Source: JBBDSJ01 sp040905025
Lineage (GTDB): Bacteria; Pseudomonadota; Gammaproteobacteria; Methylohalomonadales; Methylohalomonadaceae
Assembly: GCA_040905025.1 (NCBI GenBank)
Contig: JBBDSJ010000063.1
Location: 1-38,718 of the forward strand
DNA length: 38,718 nucleotides
Direction: 5' to 3'
The notes under the pieces: model-generated
Told to the model about the DNA's origin: nothing
What the model saw: only the letters and a program-made list of their open reading frames with translations
Databases searched by the model: none
Made by a program: the position numbers and the translations under genes
Shown here: piece after piece, positions 17,619-25,745 of the stretch
Position numbering within the stretch: position 1 is the first letter of the stretch
Layout: each line of letters opens with the position of its first letter

Positions 17619-19025
17619 CTATAAGTCCAGATCCAGCTCCTTGATTTTCCGCGTCAGGGTGTTGCGGCCCCAGCCCAGCAACTTCGCCGCATCCTGACGC
17701 CGGCCGCCGGTCAGTTTTAACGCTGACTCAATCATGATGCGTTCGAACTTGGGCACGGCTTCATCCAGCAGGTTTTTTGCGCCGCGTTGCAGGTTGGCTT
17801 CTGTCCATGCACGCAACAAGGTTTCCCAATCCCCTTCCCTGCTGTCGGTATCGCTCACGTCTTTCAATTCCGGCGGCAAGTCGTCCGTGTGGATCTGCTG
17901 ACCCGATGCCATCACGGTGACCCAGCGGCAGAAATTTTCCAGTTGCCGCACATTACCCGGCCAGTCAAGCCGGTTCATAAACGCCAGCGTCTCCGGCAAT
18001 AATTGTTTAGGTTCAACATCCAGCTCACGCGCAGCCTGCTTGAGAAAATGCTCGGTCAATAACGGAATATCCTGTTTGCGCTCGCGTAATGCCGGCACAT
18101 GCACACGAATAACATTCAGGCGATGCAACAAGTCTTCACGGAAACTGCCTTCCTTGACGCGCAGCTCAAGGTGCTGATGCGTGGCCGCAATTACCCGCAC
18201 ATCGACCTTGATCGGCACATGTCCCCCAACCCGGTAAAACTCGCCACCGGCCAGCACGCGTAACAACCGGGTTTGTAACTCCGCCGGCATATCACCGATT
18301 TCATCCAGAAACAGCGTGCCGTCATTGGCCTGTTCAAAACGGCCAACCCGCTGCCCGGTCGCACCGGTAAAGGCGCCCTTTTCATGGCCGAACAATTCGG
18401 ATTCAAGCAGCTCACGCGGGATTGCTGCAGTATTCAGCGCAATAAAGGTACGGTCGGCACGCGGACTGTGCCGATGCAATGCGCGTGCGACCAGCTCCTT
18501 GCCGGTACCGGATTCACCCGTTATCAACACAGTCAAATTGGAGCGTGATAACCGACCGATTGCGCGAAACACTTCCTGCATCGCCGGCGCTGATCCAATA
18601 ATGCCGGGCACAGCAGAAGCGCTACGATCGGTGGCGGGCGTGACAGCCTTGATATCCTTCTGCCGAATCGCGCGTTCCACAAGATTCGTGACTTCATCCA
18701 CATCAAACGGCTTTGATAAATATTCGAACGCGCCACCTCGAAATGCCGACACCGCCCGATCCAGATCCGAGTAGGCCGTCATGATGATGATCGGTATATC
18801 CGGTTGCCGGGATTTGATCGCTTCCATCATTTTCAGACCATCACCATCCGGCATACGAATATCGGAAATAATCAAATCCGGGGTTTCCTTGTCGAGTGCG
18901 GTCAACACTTCCTGCGGATTATCAAAACTGCGTGTTTGCATGGACGCTTTCACCAGTGCCTTTTCCAATACCCAGCGAATCGAGCGATCATCATCGACAA
19001 TCCAGACCTGTTTCTGATGACTCAT
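17619..19025 (-). CDS. ntrC: Nitrogen regulation response regulator NtrC
   Basis: Sigma-54 activator of nitrogen-limitation genes, 468 residues, the same size as E. coli NtrC. It has a receiver domain (about residues 5-120, phospho-acceptor Asp in LIISDIRMPDGDG), a central AAA+ domain (about 140-380) with Walker A GESGTGKE and the sigma-54 contact loop GAFTGA, and a C-terminal Fis-type HTH (GGRRQDAAKLLGWGRNTLTRKIKEL). The frame is open to 19109, but the ATG at 19025 starts the receiver domain. It lies 7 bases after the ntrB stop, so both are cotranscribed. Confidence 0.96.
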   Translation of the reverse strand: MSHQKQVWIVDDDRSIRWVLEKALVKASMQTRSFDNPQEVLTALDKETPDLIISDIRMPDGDGLKMMEAIKSRQPDIPIIIMTAYSDLDRAVSAFRGGAFEYLSKPFDVDEVTNLVERAIRQKDIKAVTPATDRSASAVPGIIGSAPAMQEVFRAIGRLSRSNLTVLITGESGTGKELVARALHRHSPRADRTFIALNTAAIPRELLESELFGHEKGAFTGATGQRVGRFEQANDGTLFLDEIGDMPAELQTRLLRVLAGGEFYRVGGHVPIKVDVRVIAATHQHLELRVKEGSFREDLLHRLNVIRVHVPALRERKQDIPLLTEHFLKQAARELDVEPKQLLPETLAFMNRLDWPGNVRQLENFCRWVTVMASGQQIHTDDLPPELKDVSDTDSREGDWETLLRAWTEANLQRGAKNLLDEAVPKFERIMIESALKLTGGRRQDAAKLLGWGRNTLTRKIKELDLDL

Positions 19026-19032
19026 AGGCAGT

Positions 19033-20094
19033 TCATTCCAGTGGGAGGGAGATGCTGAAAACGGTTTTCCCTTTACGACGTTCATATTCAATATTTCCTC
19101 CATGCTCATGCACCAGTGTCTGGGCTATCGACAGACCCAGCCCGGTGCCATCGGCACGTCCTGTAATTAATGGATAAAACGCACCGGCCCCGATTTCCGA
19201 CGGAATACCGGGACCGTCGTCAATAACATCTATCCGTACCACCAGTTTGTGCAGACGCTGGCCAATCGTAAACAACCGGCAAGGACGGGTTCGTAGCGTG
19301 ATGTTCCCGTCTTCACCTACCGCTTGCCAGGCATTGCGGACAATATTCAGAATCGCCTGGATCAGGCGATCGCGATCAGCCTTGATCGCAGGAATGCTGG
19401 GGTCATAATCTCGCAGCACATCAATCCGCCCGCCCGTCTCGGCTTGCATCAGCGTACAAACATATTCCAGCACTTCATGCAGATTGATCTGTTCAAAGTC
19501 AGGCTTGCCATGCGGGCCAAGCATGCGATCGACAAGATTCCGCAGACGATCCGCTTCGCTGATGATGATGCCGGTATATTCCTTCAGGGCAGGTTCAGTA
19601 AGCTCGTGCTCGAGTAATTGTGCTGCACCACGCAATCCGCCCAGCGGATTTTTCACTTCATGCGCCACCGCACGCATCGACTCGCGCGCAGCATCATGCA
19701 GGGCCTGCAGATTTTCCTCACGCACGATGCGTGAATGCATATGGGTGCTGACCAGCTCCACGATCAAACGGGCCGATGCATGTTTATCACTGTCGCCCAG
19801 CGGCGTGACCATGCAATCGACGACTATCTGCTTGCCGTCGGTAAGCTGCAGTTCCAGCCCCCACTCGGTATAGGCATGTTCGTTATCCAGCGCACGCTGC
19901 AACGCATCACAAAAATGCGGCGCCCAGGGCAACATTTCCTGTAGCCGCATATTCAGTCCCTTGCGGGCACTGACCGACAACAGATTTTCTGCCGCAATAT
20001 TAATTGCGATGATTCTCAGATCAGCGTCCAGCACCAGCACCGCTGTGGTGAGGTTATCGAGCACCGTCTGCGCTAAAGAGCTGCGACTGGTCAT
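19033..20094 (-). CDS. ntrB: Nitrogen regulation sensor histidine kinase NtrB
   Basis: Cytoplasmic PAS-containing kinase/phosphatase controlling NtrC, 353 residues. The PAS region is LDNLTTAVLVLDADLRIIAIN, the H-box AHEVKNPLGGLRGAAQLLE (phospho-His), the N-box QAILNIVRNAWQAV, and the G-boxes DDGPGIP and GTGLGLSIAQTLVHEHGG. The frame is open to 20325, but residues before MTSRSSLAQTVLDN match nothing in the family, so the ATG at 20094 is chosen (an ATG at 20175 is less likely). Neither start has a strong ribosome site. An NtrC-box-like palindrome sits directly upstream, suggesting autoregulation. Confidence 0.94.
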   Translation of the reverse strand: MTSRSSLAQTVLDNLTTAVLVLDADLRIIAINIAAENLLSVSARKGLNMRLQEMLPWAPHFCDALQRALDNEHAYTEWGLELQLTDGKQIVVDCMVTPLGDSDKHASARLIVELVSTHMHSRIVREENLQALHDAARESMRAVAHEVKNPLGGLRGAAQLLEHELTEPALKEYTGIIISEADRLRNLVDRMLGPHGKPDFEQINLHEVLEYVCTLMQAETGGRIDVLRDYDPSIPAIKADRDRLIQAILNIVRNAWQAVGEDGNITLRTRPCRLFTIGQRLHKLVVRIDVIDDGPGIPSEIGAGAFYPLITGRADGTGLGLSIAQTLVHEHGGNIEYERRKGKTVFSISLPLE

Positions 20095-20107
20095 TATTGA
20101 ATCAGTT

Positions 20108-20124
20108 TGCACTATATCGGTGCG
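20108..20124 (-). promoter_or_regulatory. NtrC-box-like operator in front of ntrB
   Basis: TGCACTATATCGGTGCG matches the palindrome TGCACCA-N3-TGGTGCA at 11 of 14 positions. It ends 14 bases before the ntrB ATG, which fits repression of ntrBC by NtrC as at E. coli glnLp. Confidence 0.6.
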
Positions 20125-20339
20125 CGCTTTCCACCGGCCAGGCCGATCTTCTAGCACCCCTGGAGAATTATTCATTAATATCAAATAGTTAGATTTGCAC
20201 TTTAATACCACGTCAGGCATTGCCCAATATTGCAGCAAAATGCAGGCCAACTTGGGGCCAACTTGTGGAAGATTATCCCGTTGAGATATGTACGGCGGGA
20301 CAGACCGCAGGACTTCAGAACTCAAGCCGGAATCCGGCC

Positions 20340-20951
20340 TCAGGGAGTACCACGCGGTGGATTGGTAGGTGAAGGTCCACCGGTGCCGGGCGGCCGGGGT
20401 GGATTGGTAGGCGATACGGGTGCACCTGCGCCCGGATTCTGGTTTTGATTCTGTACCGAGTGGCGCAACAACGAAAAACTGATCTCTGCCGAGCGTTTCA
20501 GCTCCTTGCCCTCGTTGTTAGCAACAGCAGCAGCCAGTGTATGGGTGCCACGGTCGACATTCTGAAAATCAAACGCTGTCACCGGATCCCGTGCCACTTC
20601 TGTACCATCAAGATAAATCACGATTTGATGGCCATTGCCGAGTGCCGGTTTGGTCGCTATGTTAACACTGATATTACCGGCATTATCACGTATTGCGCTG
20701 TCATTGGCAGGTGATGTAATGGCAATATTCTCGTACGGTTCCTGTTCCGATTTCTCGTCCTCGCCGCGACTGAAGTCAATGTCGGGCACGGTAGAAGGCA
20801 CTGTCATGATCTCTTTCTTCTCGATTTCTTCGGCGCCGGCAGAGGGCTGATCAGAAAAGACGACATTGCCGTTTTCATCGACGCTTTTATAGATACCAGC
20901 ACTGACTGGCAGCATCAGCAGAAGCAGTATGGATAGCAGGGTTATTCGCAT
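20340..20951 (-). CDS. DUF4124 domain-containing exported protein
   Basis: A 203-residue protein with a signal peptide (residues 1-18), a DUF4124 domain beginning IYKSVDENGNVVFSDQP, a central Ig-like segment (ITSPANDSAIRDNAGNISV; IYLDGTEVA) and a Pro/Gly-rich C-terminus in which a 14-residue unit starting SPTNPPR occurs twice. Proteins of this type are often found between glnA and ntrB in gammaproteobacteria. Their role is unknown. The signal peptide indicates a periplasmic or envelope location. Confidence 0.82.
   Translation of the reverse strand: MRITLLSILLLLMLPVSAGIYKSVDENGNVVFSDQPSAGAEEIEKKEIMTVPSTVPDIDFSRGEDEKSEQEPYENIAITSPANDSAIRDNAGNISVNIATKPALGNGHQIVIYLDGTEVARDPVTAFDFQNVDRGTHTLAAAVANNEGKELKRSAEISFSLLRHSVQNQNQNPGAGAPVSPTNPPRPPGTGGPSPTNPPRGTP
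20356..20411. repeat. Direct repeat inside the DUF4124 gene
   Basis: The 14-base unit GGTGGATTGGTAGG occurs at 20356-20369 and 20398-20411, 42 bases apart. It encodes the repeated SPTNPP segment of the low-complexity C-terminus. Confidence 0.85.
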
Positions 20952-21016
20952 GGAGAGAATCTAGCCGAGTAGTAAGGAAACTACAAGCTTGGACATGTCC
21001 GGGGTGAACACAGTTC

Positions 21017-21044
21017 AAAAAAAACCCCGCCGGAGCGGGGTTTT
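21017..21044 (-). terminator. Rho-independent terminator of glnA
   Basis: CCCCGC, loop CGGA, GCGGGG, with eight A on the left (a U-run when transcribed from glnA) and TTTT on the right, so it is potentially bidirectional. It lies 23 bases past the glnA stop and separates it from the DUF4124 gene. Confidence 0.9.
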
Positions 21045-21066
21045 AGCAGAGGGTCTGTAGACCGGG

Positions 21067-22476
21067 TTACATGCTGTAGTACATGTCAAACTCGACCGGA
21101 TGCGTAGTCATGCGCAAGCGGTTCAGCTCGTCCAGCTTCAATGCCAGATAGCCGTCGATCATGTCGTCGGTGAAGACGCCGCCGGCGGTCAGGAAGCCGC
21201 GATCGCCGTCCAGCGCATTCATCGCCATTTCCAGCGAGGTTGCAACGGTCGGGATGCTCTTTTCTTCTTCCGGTTCCAGATCGTACAGATCCTTTTCGGC
21301 CGGGCCACCCGGGTCAATCTTGTTCTGGATACCGTCAAGACCCGCCATCATTAACGCCGCAAAGGTCAGGTACGGATTGCCGCAGGAATCCGGGAAGCGC
21401 ATTTCAATACGGCGCGCTTTCGGGCTGGATACCCACGGAATACGGCAGGACGCGGAGCGGTTACGGGCAGAATAGGCCAGCAATACCGGCGCTTCGAAGC
21501 CCGGCACCAGACGCTTATAGCTGTTGGTGCTGGCATTGGCAAACGCATTGATGGCCCTGGCATGCTTGAACACACCGCCAATGTAATGCAGTGCTGTTTC
21601 CGACAGGCCGCCGTACTTGTCACCGGCAAACAGGTTCTTACCGTCTTTGGCCAGTGACTGATGCACGTGCATACCGGAGCCGTTATCACCCACCAGCGGC
21701 TTCGGCATGAAGGTTGCCGTCTTGCCAAAACCGTGCGCCACATTATGAATCACATACTTCATCAGCAGTAATTCGTCAGCCTTGCGGGTCAGTGTATTAA
21801 ACACAGTACCAATTTCGCATTGACCGGCCGTTGCGACTTCATGGTGATGCACTTCGACACCGATACCCATCAGTTCCAGCGTCTGGCACATCGCCGAACG
21901 GATATTATGGAGCGAATCCACTGGCGGTACCGGGAAATAACCACCCTTGATGCCGGGACGATGACCGATATTGCCTTCGTCAAAGACGCTCTCGGAATTC
22001 CAGTTACCTTCATCGGAATCGATCTCGTAGAACGAACCGTGAATACTGGAAGCCCAGCGTACGTCATCAAAAATAAAGAATTCCGGTTCCGGACCAAAAT
22101 AAGCGGTATCCGCAATACCGGTAGACTTCAGATAATCTTCGGCACGTTTGGCAATCGAACGCGGGTCACGTTCATAGCCCTGCATGGTCGATGGTTCGAG
22201 AATGTCGCAGCGGATATTCACGGTAACATCGTCGAAGAACGGATCGACAACCGCCGTGGTCGGATCCGGCATCAAAATCATGTCGGATTCATTAATGCCC
22301 TTCCAGCCGGCAATCGATGAACCGTCAAACATTTTGCCGTCTTCAAAGAAACTGTCATCAACAGTGTGCGCCGGAAGTGAGACATGCTGCTCCTTGCCGC
22401 GCGTATCGCAGAAGCGCAGATCAATAAATTTCGCATCACTCTTCTTGATGAGTTCCAGGACTTTTTCTTTAGACAT
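21067..22476 (-). CDS. glnA: Glutamine synthetase type I
   Basis: Makes glutamine from glutamate, ammonia and ATP; dodecameric GSI, 469 residues, as in enterics. Motifs: FDGSSIAGWKGINESDM, GPEPEFFIFD, NGSGMHVHQSL and RNRSASCRIP. The adenylylation site region KDLYDLEPEE contains the target Tyr near residue 397, so regulation by GlnE is expected. The ATG at 22476 has AGGAG upstream. A sigma-54 promoter and two NtrC boxes precede it, and a strong terminator follows. Confidence 0.98.
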   Translation of the reverse strand: MSKEKVLELIKKSDAKFIDLRFCDTRGKEQHVSLPAHTVDDSFFEDGKMFDGSSIAGWKGINESDMILMPDPTTAVVDPFFDDVTVNIRCDILEPSTMQGYERDPRSIAKRAEDYLKSTGIADTAYFGPEPEFFIFDDVRWASSIHGSFYEIDSDEGNWNSESVFDEGNIGHRPGIKGGYFPVPPVDSLHNIRSAMCQTLELMGIGVEVHHHEVATAGQCEIGTVFNTLTRKADELLLMKYVIHNVAHGFGKTATFMPKPLVGDNGSGMHVHQSLAKDGKNLFAGDKYGGLSETALHYIGGVFKHARAINAFANASTNSYKRLVPGFEAPVLLAYSARNRSASCRIPWVSSPKARRIEMRFPDSCGNPYLTFAALMMAGLDGIQNKIDPGGPAEKDLYDLEPEEEKSIPTVATSLEMAMNALDGDRGFLTAGGVFTDDMIDGYLALKLDELNRLRMTTHPVEFDMYYSM

Positions 22477-22626
22477 TGAGCATCTCCTAATGGGTCTGTC
22501 TGCCAGCTAATAATCGAGACCGCTGGTTTTGAGTATTAATAAAGTTGTTGCAACCCGCCCCCTGCAGAAGTCCAGATGGATTTCCAGCAGTTGCGGAAGA
22601 TCATTCAAATTCGAGACTCTTTCAGG

Positions 22627-22642
22627 TGCATTTTGTATGCCA
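22627..22642 (-). promoter_or_regulatory. Sigma-54 promoter of glnA
   Basis: On the minus strand TGGCATACAAAATGCA matches TGGCAC-N5-TTGCA with the invariant GG-N10-GC. The predicted start is near 22616, giving a leader of about 140 bases before the glnA ATG. Confidence 0.82.
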
Positions 22643-22716
22643 GCACCCGGCAGACGACGTGAATCCTATATTGTCCAGAATATTAACCACTTATACGCGC
22701 TGCGTTTCCGCATGAT

Positions 22717-22733
22717 TGTACTATAATAGTGCA
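22717..22733 (-). promoter_or_regulatory. NtrC box, proximal, upstream of glnA
   Basis: TGTACTATAATAGTGCA, a near-perfect palindrome matching the NtrC consensus TGCACCA-N3-TGGTGCA at 11 of 14 positions. Its centre is at about -109 from the predicted sigma-54 start. Confidence 0.75.
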
Positions 22734-22747
22734 AAAATCGCTTTTAA

Positions 22748-22764
22748 TGCTCATTTATGGTGCA
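22748..22764 (-). promoter_or_regulatory. NtrC box, distal, upstream of glnA
   Basis: The minus-strand sequence TGCACCATAAATGAGCA has a perfect left half-site. Its centre is at about -140, 31 bases (about three helical turns) from the proximal box. Confidence 0.7.
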
Positions 22765-22767
22765 TTT

Positions 22768-23430
22768 TTACCGACGGCCAGTGACGAGCCAGTGCCGATC
22801 AGATATAACTGCTGCACTTAAATGTGACAGGCCGGCGCTTTGCAGCTGCAGTTTTACTTCATCCAGACTGTAGGCCGCCAACAGGGAATTATAAAAATCC
22901 TGCTGCAAAACCGCCGGTGCATCTGCTGCGTATTGGTCCCGAAGTGCCGCTGCTGCTGCCGGGCTCGCCGGTCGCAGCAAGTCCATGACACACACTGGCG
23001 CACCCCTGGCAGCATAACGACAAATCGTCTCCCAGAGCACCGCCGGTTCATGCAAGTGATGCAGCAGACTGTTGCAGATCACGGCAGCATAGTCGTGGGC
23101 AGGTAATTCCACAGTCGGCAAATAGCCGTGCAGTAATTCTATGCGCTGCTCCAGCCCGGCCCGCGTTACAGCGGCATGGCCTTCGGCCAGCATCGCGGCG
23201 GCGGCGTCCACGCCCAGTATCCGGCAGTCCGTGTAGGCTTTGGCAAAACGGATACTGATATCGGCCGGACCACAGCCAAGATCGAGAACATGACCCGACA
23301 ATGTTATGTCCGGAAACGCCGCACGGAAGTGTTCAATAAACGCCTGATGCGGTTCACTGAAATCAGCGCTGGCGTAAGCGCGGGCCTGCGCCGGATCATC
23401 CATCAATTCCGGTTCCGGTATACGCTCCAT
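22768..23430 (-). CDS. Class I SAM-dependent methyltransferase
   Basis: A 220-residue methyltransferase with motif I VLDLGCGPADISIRFA, an acidic loop ILGVDAAAAMLAEG and motif NSLLHHLHEP. The substrate is not evident. The ATG at 23430 is 2 bases beyond the lysA stop; a TTG at 23436 would overlap it. It is therefore probably translated with lptM and lysA. Its downstream end is immediately next to the NtrC boxes of glnA. Confidence 0.8.
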   Translation of the reverse strand: MERIPEPELMDDPAQARAYASADFSEPHQAFIEHFRAAFPDITLSGHVLDLGCGPADISIRFAKAYTDCRILGVDAAAAMLAEGHAAVTRAGLEQRIELLHGYLPTVELPAHDYAAVICNSLLHHLHEPAVLWETICRYAARGAPVCVMDLLRPASPAAAAALRDQYAADAPAVLQQDFYNSLLAAYSLDEVKLQLQSAGLSHLSAAVISDRHWLVTGRR

Positions 23431-23432
23431 CT

Positions 23433-24686
23433 TCAACCCGGCAGCAGACTTTCCGGACTGAATAAATCCGTCAGTGATTCGCGGCTACGGATCTCATGGC
23501 AGCTGTCACCATCAACCATGATCTCGCAGGCACGTGGCCGGCTGTTGTAATTCGAACTCATACCAAAGCCATAGGCTCCGGCTGCGCCAATCGCGAGCAA
23601 ATCACCAGCTGCGATAGCCAGTTCACGTTCCTTGCCGAGCCAGTCACCGGTTTCACATACCGGTCCAACGACATCATATACAGCCGTGGCTGCCGCGGGT
23701 GTCTCGGTGACCGTACGGATCGACTGCCAGGCACCGTACAGGGCCGGCCGCATCAGATCATTCATCGCGGCATCGACCACCGCAAAATGCCGATCCGGTG
23801 TCTGTTTGAGGTATTCGACTCGCGTCAGCAGCACCCCGGCATCGCCAACGATTGAACGACCCGGCTCCAGAATCAATTCATGCCCGGCATTGCCCAGTCC
23901 CCGGGTCAGCGCTGTAACCCAGTCAGCGGGCGCCGGTGGTTGTTCATCCCGATAACATACGCCGAGGCCACCACCGCAATCGATATGCCGAAGCTGAATG
24001 CCACGGGCGGCAATCTGTTCGACCAGTCCCTTCACCCGTATGGCCGCATCATGAAATGGCGCGGTCGTCGTAATTTGCGAGCCGATATGGCAGGCGATAC
24101 CGACGATATCGATATGCGCCAGTTCAGCCGCCCGCTCATAGGCCAGCAGCGCCTGATCATAGGCGATACCAAACTTGTTTTCCTTGAGGCCGGTGGCGAT
24201 ATATGGATGCGTACCGGCATCGACATCGGGATTCACCCGCAACGCGATCGGGGCCTGCTTGCCCATCTGCCCGGCAATTTCATTCAGGCGCTCCAGCTCC
24301 GGCAACGACTCAACATTAAAACAGCGTATGCCAACGGCCAGTGTGCGCTGCATTTCATCGGGCCGCTTGCCGACGCCGGAAAACACGACCCGGCCGGCAT
24401 CACCACCGGCGGCAAGTACACGTTCGAGTTCGCCCACCGAGACAATATCGAAACCGGAGCCCAGCCGTGCCAGAACATTCAGTACAGCAAGACTGGAGTT
24501 GGCCTTGACGGCATAACAAATGAGATGCGGCCGGCTACCCAGCGCTGAATCCAGGCGCTGCCAGTTCGCTTCAATCGCCGCACGCGAGTAGATATAGGCG
24601 GGTGTGCCAAACTGCTGTGCCAAAGACGACAACGCGACATTTTCGGCGTGCAATTCACCGCCTTGATAACTGAAACCGGCCACCAT
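23433..24686 (-). CDS. lysA: Diaminopimelate decarboxylase
   Basis: PLP enzyme converting meso-diaminopimelate to lysine, the last step of the pathway; 417 residues. The PLP lysine is in ICYAVKANSSLAVL. Other motifs: GSQITTTAPF, IDCGGGLGV, EPGRSIVGDAGVLL, and CETGDWLGKERELA with the active-site Cys. The frame is open to 24740, but MVAGFSYQGGELHAENVALS at 24686 fits homologues and follows the lptM stop by one base (TGATATG), indicating coupling. Confidence 0.95.
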   Translation of the reverse strand: MVAGFSYQGGELHAENVALSSLAQQFGTPAYIYSRAAIEANWQRLDSALGSRPHLICYAVKANSSLAVLNVLARLGSGFDIVSVGELERVLAAGGDAGRVVFSGVGKRPDEMQRTLAVGIRCFNVESLPELERLNEIAGQMGKQAPIALRVNPDVDAGTHPYIATGLKENKFGIAYDQALLAYERAAELAHIDIVGIACHIGSQITTTAPFHDAAIRVKGLVEQIAARGIQLRHIDCGGGLGVCYRDEQPPAPADWVTALTRGLGNAGHELILEPGRSIVGDAGVLLTRVEYLKQTPDRHFAVVDAAMNDLMRPALYGAWQSIRTVTETPAAATAVYDVVGPVCETGDWLGKERELAIAAGDLLAIGAAGAYGFGMSSNYNSRPRACEIMVDGDSCHEIRSRESLTDLFSPESLLPG

Positions 24687-24687
24687 A

Positions 24688-24852
24688 TCAGTAGCCGAAT
24701 TCGTCGTCTTCGTAATCATCCTGGCGCTGATCGCGGGCACGTTCCTGGCGTTCAGCTTCGGTGTCGTCCGGCAAATACAACGGCCCTTTCTGGCCGCAAC
24801 CGGCCAACAACATCAGATTGCACAACAAGACGGTACAGGCGAGGCGCAGCAT
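24688..24852 (-). CDS. lptM: LPS translocon maturation lipoprotein LptM (YifL-like)
   Basis: A 54-residue lipoprotein: a signal MLRLACTVLLCNLMLLAGC with lipobox LAGC (Cys19), directly followed by GQKGPLYLPDD, the invariant motif of LptM, then an acidic tail ending DDEFGY. LptM assists assembly of the LptD/LptE outer-membrane LPS translocon. It sits immediately upstream of lysA, as in many gammaproteobacteria. The ATG at 24852 has GGAG 11 bases upstream. It is short enough to be missed by length-filtered gene calling. Confidence 0.9.
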   Translation of the reverse strand: MLRLACTVLLCNLMLLAGCGQKGPLYLPDDTEAERQERARDQRQDDYEDDEFGY

Positions 24853-25033
24853 GACGGACAAGTCTCCTAAATGAACTTTTAGTAGTCGTTATCGGTTTTC
24901 AGGTACGGATAGCGAAGCAGAATAGCAGATTCAGGCCCATAGCGTCTTGCGCGCCAACAGCTTAGTTGCGACGATGCCAGGCTTCGCGACGGCTGCCTGC
25001 CGGCAGTTGTTTTTCAACTTTCAGGACACATGA

Positions 25034-25732
25034 ATGACTGCACTTGATCCACCGGTAATTATCGAACCTCGTCAATCTTCTCAGGGGCAATCCGCGCGCG
25101 CCAGCGTGATCTGGCTGCACGGTCTCGGCGCCGACGGTCATGATTTTGAACCAATCGTGCCGGAGCTGCGGCTGGCACCGGCACTCGGCGTACGTTTTGT
25201 GTTTCCACATGCGCCGCTACGGCCGGTGACGATCAATGCCGGTATGATCATGCGTGCCTGGTATGACGTCAGAAGCCCGGATCTGACTGCGCTTGAAGAT
25301 GCCGAATCCATCAACGCCTCGAGCGCTATTTTGCATGACTATATCGATGCCGAAATTGCCCGCGGCATCAGCAGCAACCGGATCATAGTCGCCGGCTTTT
25401 CACAGGGCGGCGCCATCGCCCTCCATGCCGGCCTGCGCTACGGTCAGCCGCTTGGCGGCATCCTTGCCCTGTCCTGCTATTTGCCATTACCGCAAACCCT
25501 GGCAAACGAGGCAAAGCCAGCGCAAAAAAGCACGCCCATTCTGCAACTGCACGGCAGCAGCGATCCGGTGATTCCGGTTACAAAGGGCGAGGCAACGCGG
25601 GATCTGTTGATTCAATCGGGCTACACCGTCGAGTGGCACAGTTACCCGATGCCACACAGCGTTTGTGCCGAGGAAATTGCGGTTATCAGCAACTGGCTGC
25701 AGACGCGGCTCGCAGATGAGCCGCCGGCCTGA
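25034..25732 (+). CDS. Phospholipase/carboxylesterase family hydrolase
   Basis: Alpha/beta-hydrolase of the EstB/acyl-protein thioesterase type, 232 residues. IWLHGLGADGHDFEPIVPEL carries the oxyanion region, GFSQGG the nucleophilic Ser, HGSSDPVIP the Asp and YPMPHSVCAEEI the His. The natural substrate is unknown. The ATG at 25034 has AGGA upstream. Transcribed divergently from lptM-lysA and convergent with rhlB. Confidence 0.87.
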   Translation: MTALDPPVIIEPRQSSQGQSARASVIWLHGLGADGHDFEPIVPELRLAPALGVRFVFPHAPLRPVTINAGMIMRAWYDVRSPDLTALEDAESINASSAILHDYIDAEIARGISSNRIIVAGFSQGGAIALHAGLRYGQPLGGILALSCYLPLPQTLANEAKPAQKSTPILQLHGSSDPVIPVTKGEATRDLLIQSGYTVEWHSYPMPHSVCAEEIAVISNWLQTRLADEPPA

Positions 25733-25745
25733 ACTAACCTGCTAA

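Noticed and set aside
19033..20325. N-terminal extension of ntrB to 20325
   Set aside because: The extra residues match nothing in NtrB and cross the NtrC operator.
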